Assembly (NCBI GenBank): GCA_902464015.1
Contig: CABQHM010000002.1
Coordinates: 44,306-108,305 of the forward strand
Direction: 5' to 3'
Length of the DNA: 64,000 bases
Source: an uncultured Coriobacteriales bacterium
Lineage (GTDB): Bacteria; Actinomycetota; Coriobacteriia; Coriobacteriales; UMGS124
Part shown: in pieces, positions 51,546-59,435 of the stretch
Numbering within the stretch: position 1 is the stretch's first letter
Layout of the letters: each line of letters starts with the position of its first letter
The notes under the pieces: generated by a model
Database searches by the model: none
What the model was told of the DNA's origin: nothing
What the model saw: the letters and a program-made list of their open reading frames with translations, nothing else
Program-made: the position numbers and the translations under genes

Positions 51546-52964
51546 CTACACGTTGCTGCGGCTCTCGACAAGGTCGATAAGCTCTTGTTGCGAATGCACA
51601 TCGAGCTTGCGATAGATGCGTTTGACATGAGTTTTCACGGTGTTGTACGACAACGTGAGTTCATCGCGGATGTGATAGCCGTTGTGCCCACGCGCAAGCA
51701 TCCCGAACACCTCGCGCTCGCGCTCGGTAAGACCGCACTCACCCGCAAGGGCATCGCAGGAGCTCTCGATGAGCGCATCGCGATCGGGCGGCATGTCAAC
51801 CGGAACAGGGAGTTCCTCAACGGGCTCCACACCTTGAATCGTGTCGGCAAAGGTAAAGCCGCGCAGGCCAAAAATCACATAGGCAAAGAGGGCAAGGACC
51901 ACAACGCTCGTGACAAGTGATGCCCCATCAGGTTGCGTGGCAAGCAAAGCGTTGCAAAGGTGCCCCAAATCAGCGCCGAGAAACGTCCCTGCACCACCGG
52001 CAATCGCCCCACAGGCAAGCACCGCCAGGCTTCCGACCATATTGCGCGCGCACAAGGCGGCCATAACCGTCCACGACAAGACCTTGAAGCATGAGTTTCC
52101 GGCATCGAGCAACCCGTTTGCTGCACTGGGGGCCACATCGAGCGGGGCAAGCAAGAACCCGGCAACCACAAGGAGCGCCGCCACAGCAAAGAGTGCGTCG
52201 TCGTGACCCTTTTTTCCGTCGGGAGCCAGTACAAACCATGCGACAGCGACCAGCAGCACACCAAGGCTGAGATAGCTGGAAACAGGTGTGAATTGAGAAA
52301 TGCGCAACGACAAGGCGAATCCAAACGCTGCGGAAAAAATGAGCATGAGAATATACACCTGATGACCCGGCGAAAGGAACGACCGAGGATTCGCCAGCGC
52401 AAGCTGCTCGACCGCTTTGCCCTCAATAGACTCGCGCCACACGGGAGTCACCTCGCGCCACAGAAGCAAAAGAGTCGACAAGGTGATACCAGCATCGGCA
52501 ACGACTGACGCACGAAACGACGGGACGGGCGACACCGTCGTGACAAGCGTTGCCACGAGCACGGCGCACGCCACACCGATAGAGGTGCGCTTGGGAGAGT
52601 CAGCATGGGCAAATGCGATGCCTATGAGATAGTGATTGGACGCACCAGCCAAAGACAGCAGCATGAGGCCCATAGTCACCGCTGCAGGACTTCCCGACAC
52701 GCAAAGAAGCAGCCCAGCTCCCACCGCTGCACAAGCAAATGCAATGGGCGGCACCACGCGTGCCTTGATAAAGTCGGGGTGGCGCAAGGCAGAAAGCAGT
52801 ACAGCGAGCCCCACCACAATACCCACCAGGGTCTGGAATTCGCGAGCCAAGGGGAATGTCTCGCTCGTCACTGGGAAGATGCCATTATTGAGAAGCCAGA
52901 CTTGATAGGTCTCCAGCGCAAGTGCCAAGCTTGGCAGCCCCACTGCACGCAGCGCGTTTTTCAT
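51546..52964 (-). CDS. Membrane-tethered LuxR-family regulator
   Basis: A 472-aa regulator with about 12 helices at residues 10-385 and a LuxR helix-turn-helix at about 410-468 (LTEREREVFGMLARGHNGYH, SYNTVKTHVKRIYRKLDVHS). The frame is open far upstream (to 54992), but the extension is only the antisense of the reductase gene at 53145; GGGGAAGG before 52964 fixes the start. It is divergent, across 180 bp, from that reductase, and also lies upstream of the C-terminal-FMN reductase, so it could control either. Confidence 0.9.
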   Translation of the reverse strand: MKNALRAVGLPSLALALETYQVWLLNNGIFPVTSETFPLAREFQTLVGIVVGLAVLLSALRHPDFIKARVVPPIAFACAAVGAGLLLCVSGSPAAVTMGLMLLSLAGASNHYLIGIAFAHADSPKRTSIGVACAVLVATLVTTVSPVPSFRASVVADAGITLSTLLLLWREVTPVWRESIEGKAVEQLALANPRSFLSPGHQVYILMLIFSAAFGFALSLRISQFTPVSSYLSLGVLLVAVAWFVLAPDGKKGHDDALFAVAALLVVAGFLLAPLDVAPSAANGLLDAGNSCFKVLSWTVMAALCARNMVGSLAVLACGAIAGGAGTFLGADLGHLCNALLATQPDGASLVTSVVVLALFAYVIFGLRGFTFADTIQGVEPVEELPVPVDMPPDRDALIESSCDALAGECGLTEREREVFGMLARGHNGYHIRDELTLSYNTVKTHVKRIYRKLDVHSQQELIDLVESRSNV

Positions 52965-53144
52965 ACTCGCCTTCCCCCTGCCGACAATTTTCGGGCATTC
53001 TACCACGGCAAATGCAAATGTACTCCTTGGTGGGTGACTACGGGGGACCCCGCCATGCCTATGGTTGGAAATAGCCGGCGAGGCAGGGGAAGCGCCTGGC
53101 CGGATATCAAACGTTCGTACAGATGTGAGAAAGGGATCGCAACT

Positions 53145-54869
53145 ATGGAACTCACCCGCAGGAACTTTGTCGCAAGTGCCGCCGCTGCAACCGCCGCCAT
53201 GGGCATTGCCGGCACCGCCATGGCAGACGAGAGCACGTCCGCCGATGCCCAGAGCTACTCCCAGACCCACGAGCCGCCCACGTGGGGCGTCGAGCACATG
53301 GCCGACATCGATTGGCTCGGCACCGCACCCGAAATCGTCGATGCCGATATCGTCGAGACCCGCGAGACCGACCTGCTCATCATCGGCGCCGGCAACGCCG
53401 GCATGGTTGCCGCCGCTACCGCCAGCGACGCCGGCATGAACTTCGAGATCTGCGAGAAGACCGGTCTTCTGGGCACCACGCGCAACTGGTACGGCGTGTG
53501 CAACTCTACGCAGTGCAAGGAGGCCGGCAAGGAGGCCGACTCCATGTTCATGCTCAACGAGCTCACCCGTTATGCCAACGGCAAGGTCAACCAAAAGGTC
53601 ATCAAGAACTGGATCGACAACTCCGCCGAGATGAGCGACTGGCTCGTCAACATCATGGATGGCTACGGATTCGACGTTTACTTCGAGACCAACACGGGCA
53701 ACGAGCAGGGCGCCGGCGGCTGCCACTACTTCTGCGCACCCACGCAGCACAACTTCAACGCTCGTGAGGACCAGCCCGAGGAGTACCAGAAGAAGAGCCG
53801 CAACGAGCTGCTCGAAGACTATATCGGCAAGGCCGGCCACACCATCAACTACGAGTACGACCTCGCCAAGCTCGTCCGCGACGGCGACGGCCCTGTAACG
53901 GGCGCCATCTTCTCCACCAAGGGCGGCTTCGTGCAGATTAACGCCAAGAACGTCCTGCTCACCACGGGCGGCTATGCGGGCAACTATGAGATGCTCGAGG
54001 CCCTGAACCCCCTGCTCGTGCGCTGCACCACTGCCCAGGGCGGCTGGACTTTCGACACCGGCATGGGCATCAAGGCTGCCATGTGGGTTGGCGCCGAGAA
54101 GGACGTCGAACCTGCCGGCATGATTTGGGACCGCGGCGTAACCGAGCCCGGCACTCCTTGCGGTTTCGTGCGCGATGAGGAGACTGGCGGTTGGAAGTTC
54201 CCGCACGAGGGCCAGTTCAACCCCGCCTCCCAGCCTTTCCTGCGCGTGAACGCCGAGGGTGAGCGCTTCATGAACGAGTCCGGCCCCTACGACTGGAACG
54301 TGTACTGCTCCAGCCAGCAGACCTACGGCACGTGGAACACCGTGTGGGACGCCAACTTCTGCGACGACGTCGTCAAGTTTGACAAGCTGGGCTGCGCCAG
54401 CCTCACCATCATCATGCGCGACATGTTCATGCAGGAAGGCGGTGTGTTCGACCAGATGGCAGAGGAGGGTACCCTCGTCAAGGCCGACACGCTCGAGGAG
54501 CTCGCCGAGGGCCTGAACATCCCCGTTGACACGTTCCTCGCCACGGTCGAGCGCTACAACGAGCTCGCCGAGAGCGGCGTTGACGAGGACTTCGGCAAGG
54601 AGGACTACCGTCTCTCCACGCTCAAGACCCCGCCGTTCTACGGCGTTACCTGCGGTGGCACCATCCTGTGCACCGGTGACGGCATCAAGATCAACGAGCA
54701 CATGCAGGTGAAGGACACTCAGAACAAGGTCATCGAGGGTCTCTACGCCGCCGGTGACTGCTCGGGCAGCTTCTTCTCCGGCGTGTACCCCGAGCTCTTC
54801 CCGGGCCTTGCCTGCGGCCGCACGATGACCGAGGCACGTCAGGCCGTCAAGTTCATCGCTGGCGAGTAA
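53145..54869 (+). CDS. Tat-exported FAD-dependent oxidoreductase, no FMN domain
   Basis: A 574-aa FAD_binding_2 protein. The Tat motif is ELTRRNFVAS, cleaved probably at AMA-DE. The FAD fold begins TDLLIIGAGNAGMVAAATAS (about 76-95). There is no FMN or heme domain, so electrons must come from a separate donor. Active-site segments are NAEGERFMNESGPYDW and a TCGGTILCTGDG in place of HHTMGG; NRxGG is replaced by a SGSFFSGVYPELFPG motif. AAAGGG precedes the ATG. It is divergent from the LuxR gene at 52964 and ends in a strong terminator, so it is probably transcribed alone. Confidence 0.9.
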   Translation: MELTRRNFVASAAAATAAMGIAGTAMADESTSADAQSYSQTHEPPTWGVEHMADIDWLGTAPEIVDADIVETRETDLLIIGAGNAGMVAAATASDAGMNFEICEKTGLLGTTRNWYGVCNSTQCKEAGKEADSMFMLNELTRYANGKVNQKVIKNWIDNSAEMSDWLVNIMDGYGFDVYFETNTGNEQGAGGCHYFCAPTQHNFNAREDQPEEYQKKSRNELLEDYIGKAGHTINYEYDLAKLVRDGDGPVTGAIFSTKGGFVQINAKNVLLTTGGYAGNYEMLEALNPLLVRCTTAQGGWTFDTGMGIKAAMWVGAEKDVEPAGMIWDRGVTEPGTPCGFVRDEETGGWKFPHEGQFNPASQPFLRVNAEGERFMNESGPYDWNVYCSSQQTYGTWNTVWDANFCDDVVKFDKLGCASLTIIMRDMFMQEGGVFDQMAEEGTLVKADTLEELAEGLNIPVDTFLATVERYNELAESGVDEDFGKEDYRLSTLKTPPFYGVTCGGTILCTGDGIKINEHMQVKDTQNKVIEGLYAAGDCSGSFFSGVYPELFPGLACGRTMTEARQAVKFIAGE

Positions 54870-54909
54870 ATAAGCGTTCGGCGAACTGACACACTCATAT
54901 CGCATCACC

Positions 54910-54947
54910 GAGGCCGTGCCTGCGCAACCGCAAGCACGGCCTCTTTT
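54910..54947 (+). terminator. Intrinsic terminator of the FAD reductase
   Basis: GAGGCCGTGC pairs with GCACGGCCTC around a 14-nt loop and TTTT follows. It lies 40 bp after the stop at 54869. Confidence 0.92.
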
Positions 54948-54954
54948 GTGCGCT

Positions 54955-55073
54955 GGAACCATCATCCACTGGAACGCGCTGCGGGATTCCATCCGGAACC
55001 ATCAACCACGGAACACACCACAGGCGCCCATCCAGAACCATCATCGCCAAAACACGTCTCAGAGGGCTCATCC
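54955..55073. repeat. Three ~40-bp tandem repeats upstream of the XRE gene
   Basis: Units start at 54955, 54995 and 55034 (40, 39 and 40 bp). Each opens with GGAACCATCATCCAC or a close variant (GGAACCATCAACCAC, AGAACCATCATCGCC) and ends with CATCC; the middle varies. They lie between a terminator and a small DNA-binding-protein gene, so they could be iteron-like binding sites or simply a decayed duplication. Confidence 0.7.
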
Positions 55074-55092
55074 CCGTGCGATAAGACTCCAC

Positions 55093-55107
55093 ATCCCGTT
55101 TTGGGAT
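55093..55107. promoter_or_regulatory. Inverted repeat before the XRE gene
   Basis: ATCCC-GTTTT-GGGAT, 31 bp upstream of the ATG, immediately followed by GGATATATCC, itself palindromic and TATA-like. A suitable place for autoregulation by the XRE protein. Confidence 0.45.
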
Positions 55108-55137
55108 ATATCCTTGCGGGCAATAGAGTCCCGCCGT

Positions 55138-55401
55138 ATGGATACGAATCTCAATCGCGCTGTCGGCGTTGAACTCAAAGCCATGCGTGGCGAAGCAAAC
55201 ATGACCCAGGACGCCATTGCCAAGAAACTCGGCAAGCCCCAGTCCTACGTAAGCAAACTCGAATCAGGCGAGCGCAGCTTGCGCCTGCCTGAAATCTCCG
55301 ACTATGCCGACGCACTCAACATTCAGCTCGGCGATTTCATGCTACGCGTGGACGTCTGCATCAAAGACTACCGAAGGCTCAAGAAGGGGCCGCTGGCATA
55401 A
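55138..55401 (+). CDS. Small XRE-family DNA-binding protein
   Basis: An 87-aa protein that is little more than one helix-turn-helix: RGEANMTQDAIAKKLGKPQS then YVSKLESGERSLRLPEISDY, and the DALNIQLGDF end typical of XRE/Cro proteins, with a basic tail. It resembles stand-alone phage-like or toxin-antitoxin repressors. The ATG at 55138 is after the operator-like repeat; it has no strong ribosome site and may be translated leaderless or weakly. No toxin gene lies next to it. It is convergent with desulfoferrodoxin across a 92-bp AT-rich repeat. Confidence 0.8.
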   Translation: MDTNLNRAVGVELKAMRGEANMTQDAIAKKLGKPQSYVSKLESGERSLRLPEISDYADALNIQLGDFMLRVDVCIKDYRRLKKGPLA

Positions 55402-55475
55402 AACAAAGCGAGGCCCATCGCACATCCATCCTCCGATGGCACGCGATGGGCCCCTAAAAAATCTTGGACGCAACC

Positions 55476-55567
55476 ATTTAACATACATTTCAAGTGTTCA
55501 GATGTATGTTATTTCATTAAAACACCAGTTGACGCATTTTTCAAAAATCTGAAATGTATGTTATTTC
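55476..55567. repeat. AT-rich palindromic repeat, copy 2
   Basis: The reverse complement aligns from end to end with the element at 988-1080. It has the same GAAATAACATACATTTC ends, the central TCAACTGG and an internal AAATAACATACAT. It lies between the converging XRE and desulfoferrodoxin genes. It is much more AT-rich than its surroundings. Confidence 0.75.
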
Positions 55568-55589
55568 ACAGCCCTGCAACTCGCTTGCG

Positions 55590-55961
55590 TCAGAACTCCG
55601 CCTTCCACAGCCCATGCAAGTTGCAATACGCGTACACCACGCCACCTTGCGCGGGCGGGAACAACACAGCGGGCTCGTCACCGGGCTTCAGATACCGAAT
55701 GTCCACCCTGCCTGCAACCGCAAGTGCAATCCACTCGATGTAGTGCTCCTCGGTCATCGGATGGGCAACCGAACCAACCTCAACGCGCAAGCCATCTGCC
55801 TGCACCTGAACCACAGGTACGTGCTTCTCGACTGAAGCATCCACCGAGCCAGGTACGAGCAACTCCATCTTCTCGCCGCAGCACACCGGGTTCACTCCGG
55901 CGTCATGCACCATCATTACCAAGTTGCCGCAATGGTTGCACCGATAGAACTTCACTTCCAT
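55590..55961 (-). CDS. dfx: Desulfoferrodoxin (superoxide reductase)
   Basis: A 123-aa two-iron superoxide reductase, which reduces superoxide to peroxide in the cytoplasm of anaerobes. Centre I (desulforedoxin type) has Cys8, Cys11, Cys27 and Cys28 (CNHCGN, CC). Centre II has Glu45 and His47 (EKH), His67, His73, Cys113 and His116 (YCNLHG), the full ligand set. Length matches the family. GAAGGGAG precedes the ATG. It is transcribed alone. Confidence 0.95.
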   Translation of the reverse strand: MEVKFYRCNHCGNLVMMVHDAGVNPVCCGEKMELLVPGSVDASVEKHVPVVQVQADGLRVEVGSVAHPMTEEHYIEWIALAVAGRVDIRYLKPGDEPAVLFPPAQGGVVYAYCNLHGLWKAEF

Positions 55962-56140
55962 GCCAGGCTCCCTTCACTCAAGCGGACGTACTGTCCCGAT
56001 TTGTTTATCCCCGCGCACACAGCATTCATGCAAGATAGAGCAACATCGCGGCGTTTTGCCCTGCACAAGAGTGGCAATCGAGCCTCTATAGCACGGCGCA
56101 TGGAACAGCCCGACGCTGTTGTATCCCACATAAAGGCAAC

Positions 56141-56344
56141 TTATCCTGTTGACTCGACGATGTCGACCTCAACCTCGTCTGGATGCTTCGGCAAAAGCGT
56201 GGGACAAGCGATGAGAGCAATCGAGGCGGTTGTCGTAACGACCAACAAGCTTGGGTTTTGAAACAGGGCGGCCCCCGTTGAAGCCAAGACACAGGCACCC
56301 ATGAAGAGGGGGGCACTCGCACATGCGAGCACCCCCCTCACCAT
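56141..56344 (-). CDS. Possible small membrane protein downstream of dapA
   Basis: A 67-codon frame starting MVRGVLACASAPLFMGACVL, with two hydrophobic segments and an acidic tail, 27 bp after the dapA stop. It overlaps a strong hairpin that looks like the dapA terminator and has no clear ribosome site. It resembles no family I know. It may be chance. Confidence 0.2.
   Translation of the reverse strand: MVRGVLACASAPLFMGACVLASTGAALFQNPSLLVVTTTASIALIACPTLLPKHPDEVEVDIVESTG
56306..56339 (-). terminator. Hairpin after dapA
   Basis: GAGGGGGG with CTCG pairs with CGAG and CCCCCCTC around a short CACATG loop. There is no T-run on the minus strand, so termination efficiency is uncertain. Confidence 0.55.
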
Positions 56345-56371
56345 CGGTTCATCTGGCTCGTTCAAGCAAGT

Positions 56372-57259
56372 CTACGCGATAATCCCCAGGTCGCGCATAC
56401 ACCCGAGGAGACGCTCCTCGTGCGCGGGCTCCATGCAGGTGAGCGGCAGGCGCAGACTGTTCTCGCCGTAGCCCATCGCCGCCATGGCAGCCTTGACGGG
56501 GATGGGGTTGACCTCGCAGAAAAGCGCATCGATAAGCGGCAGGTACTTGAGCTGCAGCTCGCGTGCGCCAGCGACGTCGCCCGCAAGCATGCGGCGACAC
56601 ATCTCTACCGTCGCAGCAGGCGCCACGTTGGACAGCACCGAGATGACACCCTTGCCGCCCAGTGCCATAATCGGCACGACCTGGTCGTCATTGCCCGAGT
56701 AGATGTCGATCTTGTCACCTGCAAGTGCGGCAATCTGCGCAACCTGCGAAATGTTGCCGCTCGCTTCCTTCACGGCGTAAATCATCGGGTGCTCGGCAAG
56801 CTTGGCAACCGTGGCAGGCTGAATGTTGCAGCCCGTGCGGCCCGGCACGTTGTACAACACACAAGGCAAATCGGCGGCATCGGCCACAGCCGTAAAGGAG
56901 GCGACGAGACCGGCTTGCGTGGCCTTGTTGTAATACGGAGTCACCAGAAGAGCGGCATCTGCCCCCACCTGGGCTGCGAACTTCGTGAGGCCGATTGCCT
57001 CCTCGGTGCAGTTGGAGCCCGTACCTGCGATAACGGGTACGCGATGGGCGACCTTCTCCACGCAGTAGCGAATGACCTCGCGATGCTCCTCATGCGTGAG
57101 AGTCGGGCCCTCGCCGGTAGTGCCCACGGTCACAATGGCGTCGATGCCCTGCTCAATCTGCCAATCGATGAGCGTGCCATACATGTCGTAATCGACTTTC
57201 CCGTTTTTGAAAGGCGTCACAATCGCCGTGGCCGCACCGGTAAAAATCGTCTTCTTCAT
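56372..57259 (-). CDS. dapA: 4-hydroxy-tetrahydrodipicolinate synthase (DapA)
   Basis: A 295-aa TIM-barrel aldolase condensing pyruvate with aspartate semialdehyde in lysine and diaminopimelate synthesis. TVGTTGEGPTLTHEEH holds the Thr pair of the proton relay, YYNKATQ follows, YNVPGRTG carries the catalytic Tyr, and the Schiff-base Lys is in YAVKEASGN. The GNDDQVVPIMALGGKGVISV segment is also typical. Length matches the family. It is transcribed alone here, away from other dap genes. Confidence 0.95.
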   Translation of the reverse strand: MKKTIFTGAATAIVTPFKNGKVDYDMYGTLIDWQIEQGIDAIVTVGTTGEGPTLTHEEHREVIRYCVEKVAHRVPVIAGTGSNCTEEAIGLTKFAAQVGADAALLVTPYYNKATQAGLVASFTAVADAADLPCVLYNVPGRTGCNIQPATVAKLAEHPMIYAVKEASGNISQVAQIAALAGDKIDIYSGNDDQVVPIMALGGKGVISVLSNVAPAATVEMCRRMLAGDVAGARELQLKYLPLIDALFCEVNPIPVKAAMAAMGYGENSLRLPLTCMEPAHEERLLGCMRDLGIIA

Positions 57260-57389
57260 ATTGCATCAGCCCTTCGGAAAGCCGTCGACAAACGTGTCCA
57301 CCATGATAGGGAGGGCACGTTACCATTTTGTGTTCGACTCGACAATCGCAGCGAACGCACGGGATGCGCCCGCTAACGGAGATATCGCT

Positions 57390-59420
57390 TTATCCCACCG
57401 CCTCTATGCCCGCCTCGAATGCCTGACGGAAGTCGTCGACGCACAGGGGATGCTCTTCGCTCGACAAAACATGTTGCGCCGCGAGCTCATCGGTGTAGTC
57501 CTCTAGCAGGTATACCTGCGCCGCGCCGTCTTTGCTCACATGGCACACGCAAGGTTCCAGGCCAAACGATACAATACGCACCTCGGACATCGACTCGCTA
57601 TCTGGCACCTTCTCCAACTCGATTGTCGCAATCCCACCAACCTGACAGGCAATGTCGCCCTGGGCCGCAACAAAGTTGCCCAGACCCCAGTACACGAGTC
57701 CCGTGGCACCGGCCTGCGTTGTCAGCGTGCCGTATGGGGCGACCACATGGGAGTGAGAGCACACCACCACGTCGGCCCCGGCGTCTATGGCTTCTTCCAC
57801 CATCTGCCGCTGCTCCTGCGTGGGCGTACTCGAATACTCCTGCCCCATGTGCAGGATGACAACCGTCAGGTCCACCTCTCCCTGCACATCTGCAATCTCC
57901 CGCAGCATCGCATCTTTATCTTCAATGGTATCTACCAGGTATTTTTCATCTTCTGGCAAAGAGTTGCCATTCAGGCCGTAGGTCAGATTAAAATAGGCGA
58001 GACGAAAATCACCCGACTCAACAAAAACCGGCGCAGCCGCATCCGACGCATCGCCGTGCAGTCCTGCAATACCCACGCGCGGATGCCCTTCGGCCCAGTA
58101 GTCTAGCGTCTCACGAATAGCACTCGAGCCCCTGTCGTTCACATGGTTCGTCGCGCTTGCCACTACATCAAAGCCGGCGCCCACGAGTGCGTCAGCAATA
58201 GTGGCAGGCGTTGCAAATTCGGGATACCCGCTGCGCTTCGCCGCGTCACGGATCAGCACCGTCTCCTGGCACACCGTTGCGATGTCAAACGACGATATAC
58301 AGTCCTTTACCTGGGCAAACACACTTGAGAAATCAAAGGTACGAGCAGCTCGGTCATATGTCGCCTCGTAAATCCCCTGGTGGGCGATAACGTCGCCGGC
58401 AAAGAGCAAGCTTATGTGCTCCGTATGCGCCTCGCTCACGAGCTTGAACCCCCATGAGCCCCATTGCCAGGATGTCAGGCCGCCATCGGGAGCCTCAAGC
58501 ACGAGCGTCCCATCGGGTTCCATCCATTCGCGAGCAACATACGATCCCAATGCCGAGCTCATCCATATCGGTGCAATCTTGCCGGCACGCATGCCATAGA
58601 CAAACACATGCTGCGACCACGCGTCATCCGTCCCGCTCTCCCAAAACGGACGATACGGGCCGTAGCTTCCTTGCTTCCAAACAAGAAAGACCAGCTCATC
58701 CGCACCGTCCCCGTCGAGGTCGCAGACATGGGCATCGAAGACGCGCCATTCGTCGGGACTGGCGAACACCGCCACGCCACCCACCAACACCCGCACATCG
58801 TGCGCCTCACCCACCGCAACCAGCGACTCCTGCGCTCCATCACCGTCGAGGTCAGCCGACAATTGGCTTGTCTGCCAGGCAAAACATTCAAGCGTCTCTT
58901 CGTCCCAAATGAAACCATCCAGCAGGGACGTATCATCGCCAGAAGCCACGGGGGCTTCCGCGCCCTTGGAGGAACCTCCGGATGCGGCCTTGTCCTTTGC
59001 AGAAGCACCGAGCTTTCCCTCATCATTGGTTGGATTGGCAGACGTGATCACTCCCAAGGAGGAGAAGCCGGATCGACCCTCATCCGCAGGGTAAGTCCCC
59101 ACGGTGCCTTCTCCCCTGGCCGATTCACTCGACACGGACGCGTCTTCAAGAGAGCCCTCAGATGTAGCTCCACCGGTGCCATCGCTTGCACCCTCGTCCA
59201 GAGATTCACCGTCAGCAGCCTCCTGGCCAGCCGCCTGCTCCCGAACCGCCCCGTCAGCCCATTGCGAGGCGCTCACCGTCACCAGGGGCTCGTCATCGGC
59301 CCAGGCTATCCCTATAAGGCACAGCAGGCATGCCGCAAGTGCCAAGGCAGCCAACACAACGGCGGCAAACCTCGGCACCACGCGGCAACGCCTGATTATG
59401 GAGGGCATGGATTTGCTCAC
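57390..59420 (-). CDS. Membrane-anchored CapA-family protein
   Basis: A 676-aa protein. An N-terminal signal or anchor (FAAVVLAALALAACLLCLIG) leads to a long low-complexity Ser/Gly/Glu/Asp linker (about 50-165). Two FG-GAP/EF-hand-like repeats follow (LDGDGAQESLVAV, LDGDGADELVFLV, about 190-250). From about 365 there is a CapA/PgsA-type metallophosphatase fold: LLFAGDVIAHQGIY, ATNHVNDRG, VVILHMGQEYSSTPTQEQ and VVCSHSHVVAPYG. CapA proteins serve poly-gamma-glutamate capsules, but many homologs have other unknown roles. It starts with GTG, with AAAGGG upstream, 15 bp after the DUF3160 gene. Confidence 0.87.
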   Translation of the reverse strand: MSKSMPSIIRRCRVVPRFAAVVLAALALAACLLCLIGIAWADDEPLVTVSASQWADGAVREQAAGQEAADGESLDEGASDGTGGATSEGSLEDASVSSESARGEGTVGTYPADEGRSGFSSLGVITSANPTNDEGKLGASAKDKAASGGSSKGAEAPVASGDDTSLLDGFIWDEETLECFAWQTSQLSADLDGDGAQESLVAVGEAHDVRVLVGGVAVFASPDEWRVFDAHVCDLDGDGADELVFLVWKQGSYGPYRPFWESGTDDAWSQHVFVYGMRAGKIAPIWMSSALGSYVAREWMEPDGTLVLEAPDGGLTSWQWGSWGFKLVSEAHTEHISLLFAGDVIAHQGIYEATYDRAARTFDFSSVFAQVKDCISSFDIATVCQETVLIRDAAKRSGYPEFATPATIADALVGAGFDVVASATNHVNDRGSSAIRETLDYWAEGHPRVGIAGLHGDASDAAAPVFVESGDFRLAYFNLTYGLNGNSLPEDEKYLVDTIEDKDAMLREIADVQGEVDLTVVILHMGQEYSSTPTQEQRQMVEEAIDAGADVVVCSHSHVVAPYGTLTTQAGATGLVYWGLGNFVAAQGDIACQVGGIATIELEKVPDSESMSEVRIVSFGLEPCVCHVSKDGAAQVYLLEDYTDELAAQHVLSSEEHPLCVDDFRQAFEAGIEAVG

Positions 59421-59435
59421 GCCCGCAACCCTTTC

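Noticed and set aside
52965..54992. N-terminal extension of the LuxR frame to give an 1148-aa protein
   Set aside because: It is antisense to the well-supported FAD reductase at 53145-54869, has no membrane or known domain, and a good ribosome site fixes the LuxR start at 52964.
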